Origin: Pseudonocardia sp. CNS-004
Lineage (GTDB): Bacteria; Actinomycetota; Actinomycetes; Mycobacteriales; Pseudonocardiaceae
NCBI GenBank assembly: GCA_001942185.1
Contig: MKJV01000090.1
Coordinates: 124,001 to 188,000, forward strand
DNA: 64,000 nucleotides
Reading direction: 5' to 3'
In this document: one piece after another, positions 21,493 through 30,465 of the stretch
Position numbering within the stretch: the first letter of the stretch is position 1
Layout: each line of letters opens with the position of its first letter
The notes under the pieces: model-generated
The model's database searches: none
Seen by the model: the letters and a program-made list of their open reading frames with translations, nothing else
Told to the model about the DNA's origin: nothing
Made by a program: the position numbers and the translations under genes

Positions 21493-23239
21493 CAGCGCAG
21501 CACCGCCTTCCGGTACTCACCGTCGCGGTCGGCCAGCTCGTCGTGGGTGCCGGTGGTGCGCACGGCCCCGTCCTCGACCACGACGACCCGGTCGACGGTG
21601 GCGAGCAGGATCGGGCTGCACGTGACCAGGACCGTGGTGAACGTGTGCCCCGGCCCGTGGCGCTGTGACCCGTGACGCAGCGCCGACAGGCCTCGCGCGA
21701 CCGCGTGCTCGGTGACCGAGTCGACGGCGGTGGTGGGGTCGTGCAGCACCAGCACCGGCGGCCGGGCGTGCAGCGCCCGCGCCAGCGCCAGCCGTTGCCG
21801 CTGACCACCGGACAGGCTGGCGCCCCGTTCCGTGACCTCGGTGTGCAGCCCGCCTGCGTGCACGTCGACCACGTCGTGGACGGCGGACGCGCGCAGCACC
21901 GGATCCAGATCGGCGGGGTCGGGATCGGCGGGCTCGCCGTCCGATCCCGCGGTGATGTTCGAGAGCAGGGTGCCGGTGAAGATGTCGGTGTTGTGCGGCT
22001 CGACCAGCAGCGCGGCCCGCGCGGCGCGGTGCTCGACCGACGCCAGGTCGACGCCGCCGATCGCGATCGTGCCGCGGTACTCCTCCGGGGCGACCCGGCC
22101 CGACAGCACCGCCACGAGGGCCTCCGCGTCGACGGCCCGCGGCGCGACGACGCCGACGAGCTCCCCCGGCGACACCGCGAGGTCGAGGCCGTCGAGGCTC
22201 CCGTAACCCAGGTCGGCGATGTCGAGCCCGTGCGGCGGGGCGTCCAGCGTGCGCTGCCCCTCCGGCACGAGCGGCGGCGCCGACAGCACCAGCGCCACCC
22301 GGTTGGCCGACGCCCTGGCCTCCGCCACCCAGCTGGGCACGACGGTCAGCTGGACGAGCGGCTCGACGAGGAACTGGGCGAGCCCGATCACCGTGACGAA
22401 CTGCCCGATGGTGAGCGCGCCGTCGAGCGCCAGGAAGCCCGCCGCGATGGCGATGCCGGCGGCCAGCAGGTTGCTGATCGTCGCCGAGATCCCCTCGAAG
22501 CCGCGTTGCGTGCGCGCCGCGCGCAGCGTGGCCGCGAGCGAACGCCTGCTGACGTCGCGGTACCGCTGCGTCGCGGCGTCCTGCGCGCCGATGCCGCGCA
22601 GCGGCCGCAGCCCCGAGACCAGGTCGGTGGCCACCGAGGCGGCCTCCCCCGCCGTCTCCTGCTGGTGCTGGATCCGCCGCGTGATGAGCGGGGTGCCCAG
22701 GTGCAGCAACAGCAGCACCAACGGGGTACCGAGCACCACGCGAGGCCGAGCGGAACGTTGATCACCAGCAGGGTGACGGCGCACACCGCGGTGGCGGTGA
22801 CCGACGCGACGATGCGGGGGATGTAGTCCAGCAGGTACGACGCGTTGTCCGCGTCGCTGCTGGAGATCGTCAGCAGCTCACCGGTGCGCAGGTCGGTGCG
22901 GATGCCGCGCGGCTGCAGGATCTGCCCGGCGACCTCGACGCGCAGCGCGTAGCCCTCGCCCGCCTCCGCGTAGGTGAGCAGCCGGGCGCCGAACCGCCAC
23001 ATGAGCGACAGCACCACGAACAGCACCGCCAGTACCGCGACCCACAGGACCAGCGCCCCGACGTCGCCCGTGGTCACCGCCCGGTCGATGATCACACCGA
23101 TCACCACCGGGACCAGCGCCTCGCAGATCTGGTGCCCGCCGTACATGGCCGACCCCGCGGTCAGCCAGCGGCGGTTGCGGCGGATCCCGTCGAGCAGGAC
23201 CCGCCCGCCGGTCGGTGGCCGGGAAGAAGTGCGGGACAT
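21492..23239 (-). CDS. ABC transporter half-subunit with degenerate Walker sites and intact signature (frameshifted)
   Basis: TMD-NBD half transporter of about 582 residues once a missing base near 22,745 is allowed for; the frame changes at VINVPLGLA / VVLGTPLVLLLLH inside a membrane segment. The ATPase lacks a usable P-loop: the Walker A position reads VVAPRAVDAEAL with no Gly-Lys-Ser/Thr, and the Walker B region reads VLVLHDPTTAVD with His where Asp is expected. The signature LSGGQRQRLALARAL is intact. Together with the downstream subunit this gives one complete and one dead nucleotide site in a heterodimer. The ATG directly follows the TAG of the hydroxylase gene. Confidence 0.88.
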
Positions 23240-24581
23240 CTACCCGCGGCCCCCGGCCGGCACCAGCGACTCGGTGATCGACTGAAGGATCTCCGCGGAG
23301 CGCACCGCGATGTTCGACAGCAGCGACGAGGTGAGCCCGTGGGTGTGCTCGGTGCCCCCCTGGAGGTAGATGTTGCCCGGGAGCCCCTCCGGCACCTGCA
23401 GCCGGTAGTCGCGCGTGACCTGCGGCGCCTCGGCGAGGTGCCGGGGATCGCAGACGTCCGCGAGGATGCTCCCCAGCGGCATCGGGTCGAATCCGGTGGC
23501 GTACACCACGGCGTCGCAGTCGAGCGTGGTCTCCCGCCCCGTCGGCTTGTGGACGACCTCCACCCGCACCCCGCTCGCATCCTCCCGCACGGTGCGCATC
23601 CTCGACGCGCCGTGCATGAACAGCCGTCGGTCACCCGAGACCCGCTCGGAGTACTCGCGCCGGTAGAGGCTCTCGATCAGCGACAGGTCGACGCACGAGT
23701 AGTTCGTGGACCGGTGGTAGGTCAGCAGCTGCCTGCGCACGTCGGGCTCCGCGGAGTAGAAGTCGTCGACGGCCGCGGGGTCGAAGACGCGGTTCGCGAA
23801 CGGGCTGTCGTCGGCCGGGCTGTAGCCGTAGCGGGCGAAGACGCCGTGCACCTCGGCGGCGCCGAAGCGCTCGTGCAGGTACTCGGTGACCTCCGCGGCG
23901 CTCTGGCCCGCGCCGACCACCACGAACCGCTCGTGGCGCGGCTCGGGAAGCTCGTCGAGGTGGTCGAGCAACCGGTGGTTGTGGAACTGCCGCACCGACT
24001 CCTCGATCCCGTCCGGCAACCGTGGGGACAACCCACCCGCGAGCACGACGTTGCGGGTGGGCAGCACCACCGGCCCGTCAGGCCCTGGCCGTGGACGCTC
24101 CGGCCGTGGACCTCGAACCAGCCGCCGACGTCGCGGACGCGACCGCCTCGGTGCCGTACCGCACCCTGGCCGACACCGATTCGGCCGCCCACGACAGATA
24201 GTCGTGGAACTCCAGCCGCGTCGGGAAGAACGTCTGATGATTGATGAAGTCGATGAGCCGGTCGCGCTCGGCCAGATAGTTCACGAAGCTGTATCGGCTG
24301 CGCGCGTTGCGCTGGGTGGCGAGATCCTTCAAGAAGGAGATCTGCATCGTGGTGCCGGGGAGGAGCATCCCGGTGTGCCACCCGAACTGTTTCTTGACCT
24401 CCACGAACTCGGCCCGTACGGGCCGGCGCGGGCGGGTCGCGTTGTACTCCTCGATCGCGATGGCGAGACCGAGGTTGGACGGTCCGAACCCGACTCCTAC
24501 CAGGTCGAGGGGCTCGTCGCTCCCGCTGTAGGACTCCGTGATCCCCGGAGGCACCGCCTCCTCGGACATGACCAGTGACAT
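23240..24581 (-). CDS. L-ornithine N5-monooxygenase (siderophore hydroxylase), frameshifted
   Basis: FAD- and NADPH-dependent hydroxylase of the SidA/PvdA/IucD family, making N5-hydroxyornithine for the NRPS. Seen: FAD motif GVGFGPSNLGLAIA near the N-terminus, then QISFLKDLATQRN, an NADPH-binding VVVGAGQSAAE, RSTNYSCVD (typical of ornithine rather than lysine enzymes) and a C-terminal YATGF. The start at 24,581 (MSLVMSEEA) has GGGGAAAGG upstream, better placed than the longer frame from 24,650. Two missing bases, near 24,140 and 24,085, must be restored to join the N- and C-terminal parts into about 447 residues, the usual family length. First gene of the operon, with an iron box 20 bp upstream. 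Confidence 0.92.
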
Positions 24582-24600
24582 GATCACCTTTCCCCCGAGA

Positions 24601-24619
24601 TGAGCGTAGCCTAGCCTAA
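24601..24619 (-). promoter_or_regulatory. DtxR/IdeR-type iron box upstream of siderophore operon
   Basis: On the minus strand TTAGGCTAGGCTACGCTCA matches 15 of 19 positions of the recalled consensus TWAGGTTAGSCTAACCTWA. It lies 20 bp upstream of the hydroxylase start, so iron-loaded DtxR/IdeR would block the operon. Confidence 0.8.
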
Positions 24620-24689
24620 GAATCTGGCCCGTCAACGGCGCTGGACGCACGTCACGTCGCCCACCTCCTGCCTACCTCCTCGCGGCGGG

Positions 24690-24708
24690 TAATGCTAGCC
24701 TCAGCTAA
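24690..24708 (+). promoter_or_regulatory. DtxR/IdeR-type iron box upstream of siderophore-binding lipoprotein
   Basis: TAATGCTAGCCTCAGCTAA matches 15 of 19 positions of the DtxR/IdeR consensus and is itself partly palindromic. It lies 18 bp before the ATG of the divergent binding-protein gene. Each side of this 145-bp divergent region therefore has its own box. Confidence 0.8.
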
Positions 24709-24726
24709 CTTCATGAAGGGGCGTTG

Positions 24727-25740
24727 ATGCGACCGAGCGACAGGGGCCTCCCCAGCGGAGACCGCAGGATGTTCCGGGGCCGGAGCGGCCGGTTGGGCGC
24801 GACATTCGTCGCATTGCTGGTCGCGATCGGCATGACCGCATGTAGCGCCCCCGCAGAAACTGGCAATGCGGACGACACCGTCGCGATCTCGCACAAGTTC
24901 GGCGAGACGCAGGTACCGAAGAACCCCACCCGGGTCGTCACCGTCGGCTGGAACGACCAGGACTTCGTGCTCGCACTCGGCGTCGTCCCGATCGTCACCC
25001 GCGCCTGGTTCGACGCCTACAACAACTTCCCGTGGGTCCAGGAGGCCACCGGCGGGAAGGGCGTCGAGACCCTCAGCGGCGACGGCATCCAATACGAGGA
25101 CATCGCCGCCGCGAACCCCGACGTGATCTTCGCGATCTACGAGACGATCGACCAGCCCACCTACGACCGGCTCTCCCAGATCGCGCCCACGGTGATCCAG
25201 TCCGCGGACTACCCCGACGAGGAGACCCCGTGGAACGAGCAGCTGCTGCGCACCGGTGAGGCGCTGGGCAAGGAGGCCGAGGCGCAGGCCCTCGCCGACG
25301 AGGTGAACGCCAAGATCGAGGAAGCCAAGGCCGCCAACCCCGGCTTCGCGGGCAAGGTCCTCGTCGAGGACTTCGGCCCGGAGAACGGCGGGCACTACCT
25401 CATCGGCAAGGGCGACCCCCGCCGCACCCTGTTCGACGCACTCGGGTTCGAGGCGCAGGAGCACGTCGGCGACCTCAGCGAGGAGCAGGTGTCGCTGATG
25501 GACCGCGACGTGCTGTTCGTCAACGGCGCCACGAAGGAGCAGATGATGGCGTCCCCGGTGTTCGCCAACCTCGGCGTCGTGCAGGACGACCGCACCCTCT
25601 ACACCACGTTCGACTCCAACCTGAGCGGCGCGCTGTCCTACAGCGGCCCCGAGGCCCTGCTGTACGCCCTCGACCAGCTGGTCCCCCAGCTGTCGAACGC
25701 GGTGAACGGCCGCCCGATAGCCGACCTGTCCAACGCCTGA
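24727..25740 (+). CDS. Ferric-siderophore ABC transporter substrate-binding lipoprotein
   Basis: 337-residue FepB/FhuD-type periplasmic-binding lipoprotein (PF01497-like). A basic N-terminus and hydrophobic segment end in a lipobox-like MTAC at about residue 39, followed by a mature domain starting near VAISHKFGETQVPKNPTRVV. Later it shows the family hallmarks FGPENGGHYLIG and LFDALGFEAQEHV. ATG 24,727 has GAAGGGG seven bases upstream; an in-frame TTG three bases earlier is also possible. Divergent from the biosynthetic operon under its own iron box. Its permease and ATPase partners are not in the window, so import must use components encoded elsewhere. Reading frame intact. Confidence 0.92.
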   Translation: MRPSDRGLPSGDRRMFRGRSGRLGATFVALLVAIGMTACSAPAETGNADDTVAISHKFGETQVPKNPTRVVTVGWNDQDFVLALGVVPIVTRAWFDAYNNFPWVQEATGGKGVETLSGDGIQYEDIAAANPDVIFAIYETIDQPTYDRLSQIAPTVIQSADYPDEETPWNEQLLRTGEALGKEAEAQALADEVNAKIEEAKAANPGFAGKVLVEDFGPENGGHYLIGKGDPRRTLFDALGFEAQEHVGDLSEEQVSLMDRDVLFVNGATKEQMMASPVFANLGVVQDDRTLYTTFDSNLSGALSYSGPEALLYALDQLVPQLSNAVNGRPIADLSNA

Positions 25741-25824
25741 GGCCCCGCCCGACCTGCACGAACGTGAGCGCTCCCGGCGTGCGGGGGGGTGGGCTCGCGT
25801 GGATCGCGCGGCTGGTGATCGATC

Positions 25825-25953
25825 CGAGATGTGGGGAATCGCCCTCACGAGGGCGGGAACCGTGGTCTCGCAACGATCATGTCCTCATGATCGTTGCGAG
25901 GTGTGGCGGATCGTCCCGCCCGGGGCAGTGAGCGCGATCTCGCATCGATCATG
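25825..25953. repeat. Two tandem copies of a 57-bp dispersed repeat
   Basis: Copies at 25,825-25,881 and 25,897-25,953 are both 57 bp, start CGAG(A/G)TGTGG and end CTCGCA(A/T)CGATCATG, 72 bp apart head to tail. A third copy lies at 42,956-43,012. The whole 25,741-26,008 stretch has no convincing gene. It separates the siderophore-binding protein gene from the end of the peptide-transport operon. Confidence 0.8.
25867..25900. repeat. Perfect 15-bp inverted repeat bridging the two 57-bp repeats
   Basis: CTCGCAACGATCATG, loop tcct, CATGATCGTTGCGAG. It forms from the end of repeat copy 1 and the spacer before copy 2. The stem is strong but has no U-run. It could act as a bidirectional terminator between the convergent genes ending at 25,740 and 26,009. 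Confidence 0.7.
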
Positions 25954-26008
25954 GCCCGCGGGCGATCGTGAGCTCGAGCAGCTCGCAAGCTCGCTCATGC
26001 GGGGATCC

Positions 26009-26854
26009 TCATCCGGTGGGTCGGTCGGCGGTCGACATCCGTGGGTCGAGCGCGTCCCGCAGGCCATCTCCGAGCAGGTTGAAGGCGAGGATCGCCAGGA
26101 AGATCGCGATGCCGGGGAACGCGGTCAGGTGCGGGGCGCTGAAGATGAACTGCCTCCCTTCACCGAGCATCGTGCCCCATTCCGCGGTCGGGGACTGCAC
26201 GCCGAGGCCGAGGAAGCCGAGTCCGGCGGCGAGCAGGATGCTCACCCCGATGCTCAGCGTGGCGTGCACGAGCACGGGGGTGAGCGCGTTGCGGAAGACG
26301 TGCCGGACGATGATCCGCAGGTCGCTCGCGCCCAGCCCGCGTGCGGCCTCGACGAAGGGCTCCTCCCGCAGGCTGAGCACCGACGAGCGGACCAGCCGCA
26401 CGATCACCGGGACGACGCTGATCCCCACGGCGATGATCACGTTCTGCAGGCTGACCCCCAGCACCGCCACCAGGGTGAGGGCCAGCAGGATGCTGGTGAA
26501 CGCGAACAGCATGTCGGCGAAGCGGGAGACGGCCATGTCGGCCCACCCGCCGTAGTACCCGGCGACGACGCCCAGCGGCACGCCGACGAGCAGGCCGATG
26601 GCGACCGCGAGCACGCCGATCAGCAGCGAGACCCGGGTGCCGTACATGAGCCGGGTGGCGATGTCGCGTCCCAGCTGGTCGGTGCCCAGCCAGTGCGATC
26701 CCGACGGCCCCTGTATGGCGGCGGACAGGTCCTGGGCGTTCGGGTCGTACGGTGAGATCAGGGGTGCGGCGAAGGCCAGCACCAGGAACGTCACGATGAT
26801 CCCCAGCCCGACCAGCGCGGGTGGGTGGTGGCGGAAGCGTCGCCAGGCTCTCAT
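26009..26854 (-). CDS. Peptide/nickel-type ABC transporter permease (DppC/OppC family)
   Basis: 281-residue inner-membrane permease. An N-terminal hydrophobic segment is followed by the DppC-type SHWLGTDQLGRD motif and five more membrane segments. The cytoplasmic EAA loop reads EAARGLGASDLRIIVRHV. Reading frame intact and length normal. Last gene of a five-gene leftward operon (OppD, OppF, binding protein, DppB, DppC), starting one base after the stop of the DppB-like gene. Confidence 0.93.
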   Translation of the reverse strand: MRAWRRFRHHPPALVGLGIIVTFLVLAFAAPLISPYDPNAQDLSAAIQGPSGSHWLGTDQLGRDIATRLMYGTRVSLLIGVLAVAIGLLVGVPLGVVAGYYGGWADMAVSRFADMLFAFTSILLALTLVAVLGVSLQNVIIAVGISVVPVIVRLVRSSVLSLREEPFVEAARGLGASDLRIIVRHVFRNALTPVLVHATLSIGVSILLAAGLGFLGLGVQSPTAEWGTMLGEGRQFIFSAPHLTAFPGIAIFLAILAFNLLGDGLRDALDPRMSTADRPTG

Positions 26855-26855
26855 G

Positions 26856-27782
26856 TCAGTACCGGATCCGGGGGTCGACCACGACGTAGAGGACGTCGAC
26901 GAACACGTTCAGCAGGACGAACAGCAGGGCGTAGACCAGCACGAGGCCCTGTACGACGGCGAAGTCCCGAGCCGCGATCGAGTCGACGAGGAGCCGCCCG
27001 ATCCCGGGCCAGCCGAAGACCGTCTCGGTCAGGACCGCGCCGCCCAGCAGGGCGCCGAACTGCAGGCTGATCACCGTCAGGATGGGGATGAAGGCGTTGC
27101 GCAGCCCGTGCCTGATGATCACCGTGCGCGGTGGTGCGCCCTTGGCCTGCGCCGTGCGGATGAAGTCCTGCCCCAGCACCTCGAGCATGCTGGCGCGGGT
27201 CATCCGGGAGACCAGCGCGGTGGAGAACGCGCCGAGGGTCGCCGCGGGGAGCACGATGCTCAACGGCTCGTCGCTGCCGGCCGCGGGCAGCCAGCCCAGC
27301 GTGACCGCGAACAGCAGGATCAGCAGCAGGCCCAGCCAGTAGACCGGCATCGAGACCCCCATCATCGCCACGCTGGAGATCACGTGGTCGACGACGGAGT
27401 TGCGCCGCACGGCGGCGACGACACCCGCTGCCACGCCGACGACCGAGCCGATGACGGTGGCCACCACGGCGAGGGTCAGCGTGGCCGGCATCCGGGCGAA
27501 GATCTCGAGCGCGACGGGCCGCGACGTGCGGGCCGAGACGCCGAGATCACCCTGCAGCACCCCGGAGATGAAGGCCCAGTACTGCGAGAGCAGCGGCTCG
27601 TCGAGGCCGAGCTCGGCGCGGATCCGGTCGACCTGCTCCGCGCTCGCGTCGAGCCCGGCGAGTACCCGGGCCGGGTCGCCGGGCAGCACCCGCAGCATCA
27701 GGAAGATCAGTACCGAGACGCCGAACAGGGTGACCAGCGACAGCAGCAGCGTGCGCACGATGTGCGCGGCGGTGCCCTTCAT
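26856..27782 (-). CDS. Peptide/nickel-type ABC transporter permease (DppB/OppB family)
   Basis: 308-residue permease with the DppB N-terminal signature (IFLMLRVLPGDP), six predicted membrane segments and an EAA-loop region around QDFIRTAQAKGAPPRTVIIRH. The C-terminus VVDPRIRY is typical of the family. It pairs with the DppC-like protein just downstream. Intact frame, 19 bp after the binding-protein gene. Confidence 0.93.
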   Translation of the reverse strand: MKGTAAHIVRTLLLSLVTLFGVSVLIFLMLRVLPGDPARVLAGLDASAEQVDRIRAELGLDEPLLSQYWAFISGVLQGDLGVSARTSRPVALEIFARMPATLTLAVVATVIGSVVGVAAGVVAAVRRNSVVDHVISSVAMMGVSMPVYWLGLLLILLFAVTLGWLPAAGSDEPLSIVLPAATLGAFSTALVSRMTRASMLEVLGQDFIRTAQAKGAPPRTVIIRHGLRNAFIPILTVISLQFGALLGGAVLTETVFGWPGIGRLLVDSIAARDFAVVQGLVLVYALLFVLLNVFVDVLYVVVDPRIRY

Positions 27783-27801
27783 CCCCGCTACCCCGGACCG
27801 C

Positions 27802-29388
27802 TCAGCTCGCCGGCCGGGCGTGGACGGCGTCGAACTTCTCGGTGGGCGTGGTGGCGATACCGGTGACGTCCTTCGAGTGGACCACCGGGAACGACTGGGT
27901 CCACAGGAAGATCCAGGGCGCGTCCTGCCAGATGGTCGTCGAGGCGTCGCAGTACAGCTGCTCGCGGACGTCCTGGTTCACCTCGACGTCGGCCTGCGCC
28001 AGCAGCTCCTCCACCCGCGGGTTGGTGTAGAACGCCGTGCCCAGCCCGGCGGGCGGGTGCGTCGCCGAGCGGAACATCTGCATCTGCTGGTCGGCGTCCA
28101 GGATCCCCGGGGCCCAGCCCAGCAGGTGCATGTCGACCGTGTTCTCCGACGGCGCCGCGTTCACCCGGCCGAGGAACGCCCCCCAGTCGCTCGTCGAGAC
28201 GTTGACGGTCAGGCCGACCTCGCGCAGGTAGCCGGCGATGGCCTCGGACGCCTGCTGGTCCTGCACGTAGCGCCCGCTGGGGGTGAGCAGGTCGAGCGTG
28301 GCGCCCTGCGCGCCTGCCGCGGTGAGCAGCTGCCGGGCCCGCTCCGGGTCGTAGTCGTAGGAGCCGGTCGAGCAGTAGCCGAAGAGGGCCGACGACATCG
28401 GGGCGTCCATGACCTTCGCGGCGCCGAACAGCACGTTGTCGACGATGGCCTGCTTGTCGACCGCGTGGTTGAGCGCCTGGCGGACCTGCGGGTTCGACAG
28501 CAGCGGGTCGTTGTTGTCGAGCGCGATGTAGATCGAGCGGTCGCTCTCGCCGAGTATCACGGTGACGTCGGGGTTGTTCCGCAGTGCCTCGAGGTCGGAG
28601 ACCGGCGGCAGGATGATCATGTCGACCTGGCCCGCGAGCAGCAGGCTCTCCCGGGTGGCGGCCTCCGGCACGACCCGGAACTCCACCGTCTCGTAGTGCG
28701 GCTGCTCGCCCCAGTAGCCGGGGAACTTCGTCACGGTGAGGCTCTGCCCCGGGGTGAAGCTCGTGAACGTGTACGGCCCGGTGCCGACCGGGTGCTGGTA
28801 GTTGTCGTTGGTGTTCCCCTCGGCCTGCACGGAGGCCGGCGAGATCATCCCCGCGGTCGTGATCGTGAGCGCGTTCAGGAAGATCGGCGCCGGCTTGCTC
28901 AGCGCGATCCGCACGGAGTGCTCACCGGTGGCGGTGACCGACTGCATCGTCTCGAACGGTGAGCCCAGCGGAACCCGCAGCGCCGGGTCGGTGATGCGTT
29001 CGAGGTTGAACACCACCGCGGCCGCGTCGAACGGCGTGCCGTCGTGGAACGTCACGCCCTGGCGGAGGGTCATGTCGATGGTCAGCCCGTCCGGGGACGT
29101 CTCGACCGTCTCGGCGAGCACGCCGACGATCTGGCCGTCCTGCATCTTCACCAGCGGCTCGACCATGTAGTCGACCATGTTCTGCACGGTGGTCGTGGTC
29201 TGGCCGGCGGGGTCGAGGGTGTCCGGGTCGATGCCGACCGCGATCGAGAAGGTCGAGTCCGCCTCGCCGCCGGTGCCCGCGGCCGGGTCCTCCTCGAAAC
29301 TGCACGCGCCCAGCAGGACCCCGGTCGCGACGAGTGCGACGAAGATTCTCTTCCGGGCGGTTCGTCCTCGTGCTGTCGACCTGATCAT
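27802..29388 (-). CDS. ABC transporter substrate-binding lipoprotein, family 5
   Basis: 528-residue extracellular solute-binding protein of the DppA/OppA family. The signal peptide ends in lipobox LLGAC, so it is membrane-anchored. The mature part begins near FSIAVGIDPDTLDPA and holds LRQGVTFHDGTPFDAAAVVFNLER and VGTGPYTFTSFTPGQ, both hallmarks of family 5. Sequence alone does not give the ligand. The divergent amidohydrolase at 31,599 suggests a peptide, an N-carbamoyl amino acid or a related amide. Confidence 0.93.
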   Translation of the reverse strand: MIRSTARGRTARKRIFVALVATGVLLGACSFEEDPAAGTGGEADSTFSIAVGIDPDTLDPAGQTTTTVQNMVDYMVEPLVKMQDGQIVGVLAETVETSPDGLTIDMTLRQGVTFHDGTPFDAAAVVFNLERITDPALRVPLGSPFETMQSVTATGEHSVRIALSKPAPIFLNALTITTAGMISPASVQAEGNTNDNYQHPVGTGPYTFTSFTPGQSLTVTKFPGYWGEQPHYETVEFRVVPEAATRESLLLAGQVDMIILPPVSDLEALRNNPDVTVILGESDRSIYIALDNNDPLLSNPQVRQALNHAVDKQAIVDNVLFGAAKVMDAPMSSALFGYCSTGSYDYDPERARQLLTAAGAQGATLDLLTPSGRYVQDQQASEAIAGYLREVGLTVNVSTSDWGAFLGRVNAAPSENTVDMHLLGWAPGILDADQQMQMFRSATHPPAGLGTAFYTNPRVEELLAQADVEVNQDVREQLYCDASTTIWQDAPWIFLWTQSFPVVHSKDVTGIATTPTEKFDAVHARPAS

Positions 29389-29437
29389 GGGCTCCTGCCT
29401 TGACGAGTGGGCGGGTCGGGTGGTCGTGCCGGTGCCG

Positions 29438-30465
29438 TTACGCGATCACCGGCCGGACCTCGGCGAAATGACAGGCGCTGGGATGGCCGTGGCCGAAGCG
29501 GTCCACGAGCTCCGGCTCCTCCTCGGCGCAGATCGGCTGGGCGATGGGGCAGCGGGTCCGGAAGTTGCAGCCGGACGGCGGGGCGGCCGGGCTGGGGGCG
29601 TCGCCGGTGAGGATGATCCGCTCCCGGGCTCCCCGCTTCAGGGGATCGGGGACGGGCACCGCCGACAGGAGGGCCTGGGTGTAGGGGTGCGTGGGGCGCT
29701 CGTAGATGTCCGACCGCGTCCCGATCTCGACGATCTTGCGAGGTACATCACGGCCACGCGGCCGGAGATGTGCCGGACGACCGACAGGTCGTGGGCGATG
29801 AAGACGAACGCCAGGCCGAGCGATGCCTGCACCTGCTGGAGCAGGTTCACCACCTGGGCCTGGATCGACACGTCGAGGGCCGAGACGGGCTCGTCGAGGA
29901 CCAGCAGCTGCGGGTCGAGGGCCAGCGCCCGCGCGATGCCGATGCGCTGGCGCTGGCCGCCGGAGAACTCGTGCGGGTAGCGGTCGGCGTGCTCCGGGCT
30001 GAGCCCGACGGACTCCAGCAGGGTGTCGACCTTCGCGCGCAGCTCGCTGCCCGCGGCCGTGCCGTGGATCTGGAACGGCTCGCTCACGATGGCCCGCACT
30101 GTCATCCGCGGGTTCAGCGAGCGGTAGGGGTCCTGGAAGACGAACTGCACCTCCCGGCGGACGTCCTTCATCCGCGTCCGGCTGTAGCCGGTGATGTCCT
30201 CGCCGCGGAAGTAGATCCGCCCCGATGTCGGCTCCTGGAGCTTCACGAGGGTGCGCCCGGTGGTGGTCTTCCCGCACCCGGACTCCCCCACGAGCCCGAG
30301 CGTCTCGCCCTCGTGCAGCGTGAAGCTGACACCGTCCACCGCGTAGACCGTGCCGATCCGGCGGCGGGTCACCCCGCCGCGGATCGGGAAGTGCGTCCGG
30401 AGATCCTCGACGCGCAGGAGCTCCGCGCCGTCCGGCGTCGGCTCCTGCGCCTGCTGCGCGCTCAT
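29438..30465 (-). CDS. Oligopeptide ABC transporter ATP-binding protein (OppF-like), frameshifted
   Basis: ATPase of the Opp/Dpp system with Walker A GESGCGKTT, signature FSGGQRQRIGIARALA, Walker B LLVLDEP and H-loop AHDLSVVRH. The C-terminal oligopeptide_ABC extension holds the expected cysteines (CNFRTRCPIAQPIC). A missing base near 29,740 separates VAVMYL from RKIVEIGTRSDIYERPTHPYTQALL; joining the frames gives about 342 residues. The start ATG at 30,465 overlaps the stop of OppD (ATGA), showing coupling. Confidence 0.9.

Noticed and set aside
19726..23239. Mycobactin-type importer IrtAB
   Set aside because: No N-terminal siderophore-interacting reductase domain is present in either half. 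Export or import remains open.
23240..24581. Lysine N6-hydroxylase (IucD/MbtG type)
   Set aside because: The TNYS motif and the hydroxyornithine-type A-domain codes in the same operon favour ornithine as substrate.
25867..25900. CRISPR-like repeat
   Set aside because: There are only two tandem copies, no spacers of regular length and no cas genes.
25741..26008. Small genes in the gap after the siderophore-binding protein
   Set aside because: The open frames there (for example 25,885-26,067) consist of translated 57-bp repeats. The matching HDRCE-type peptides on both copies only reflect repeated DNA.
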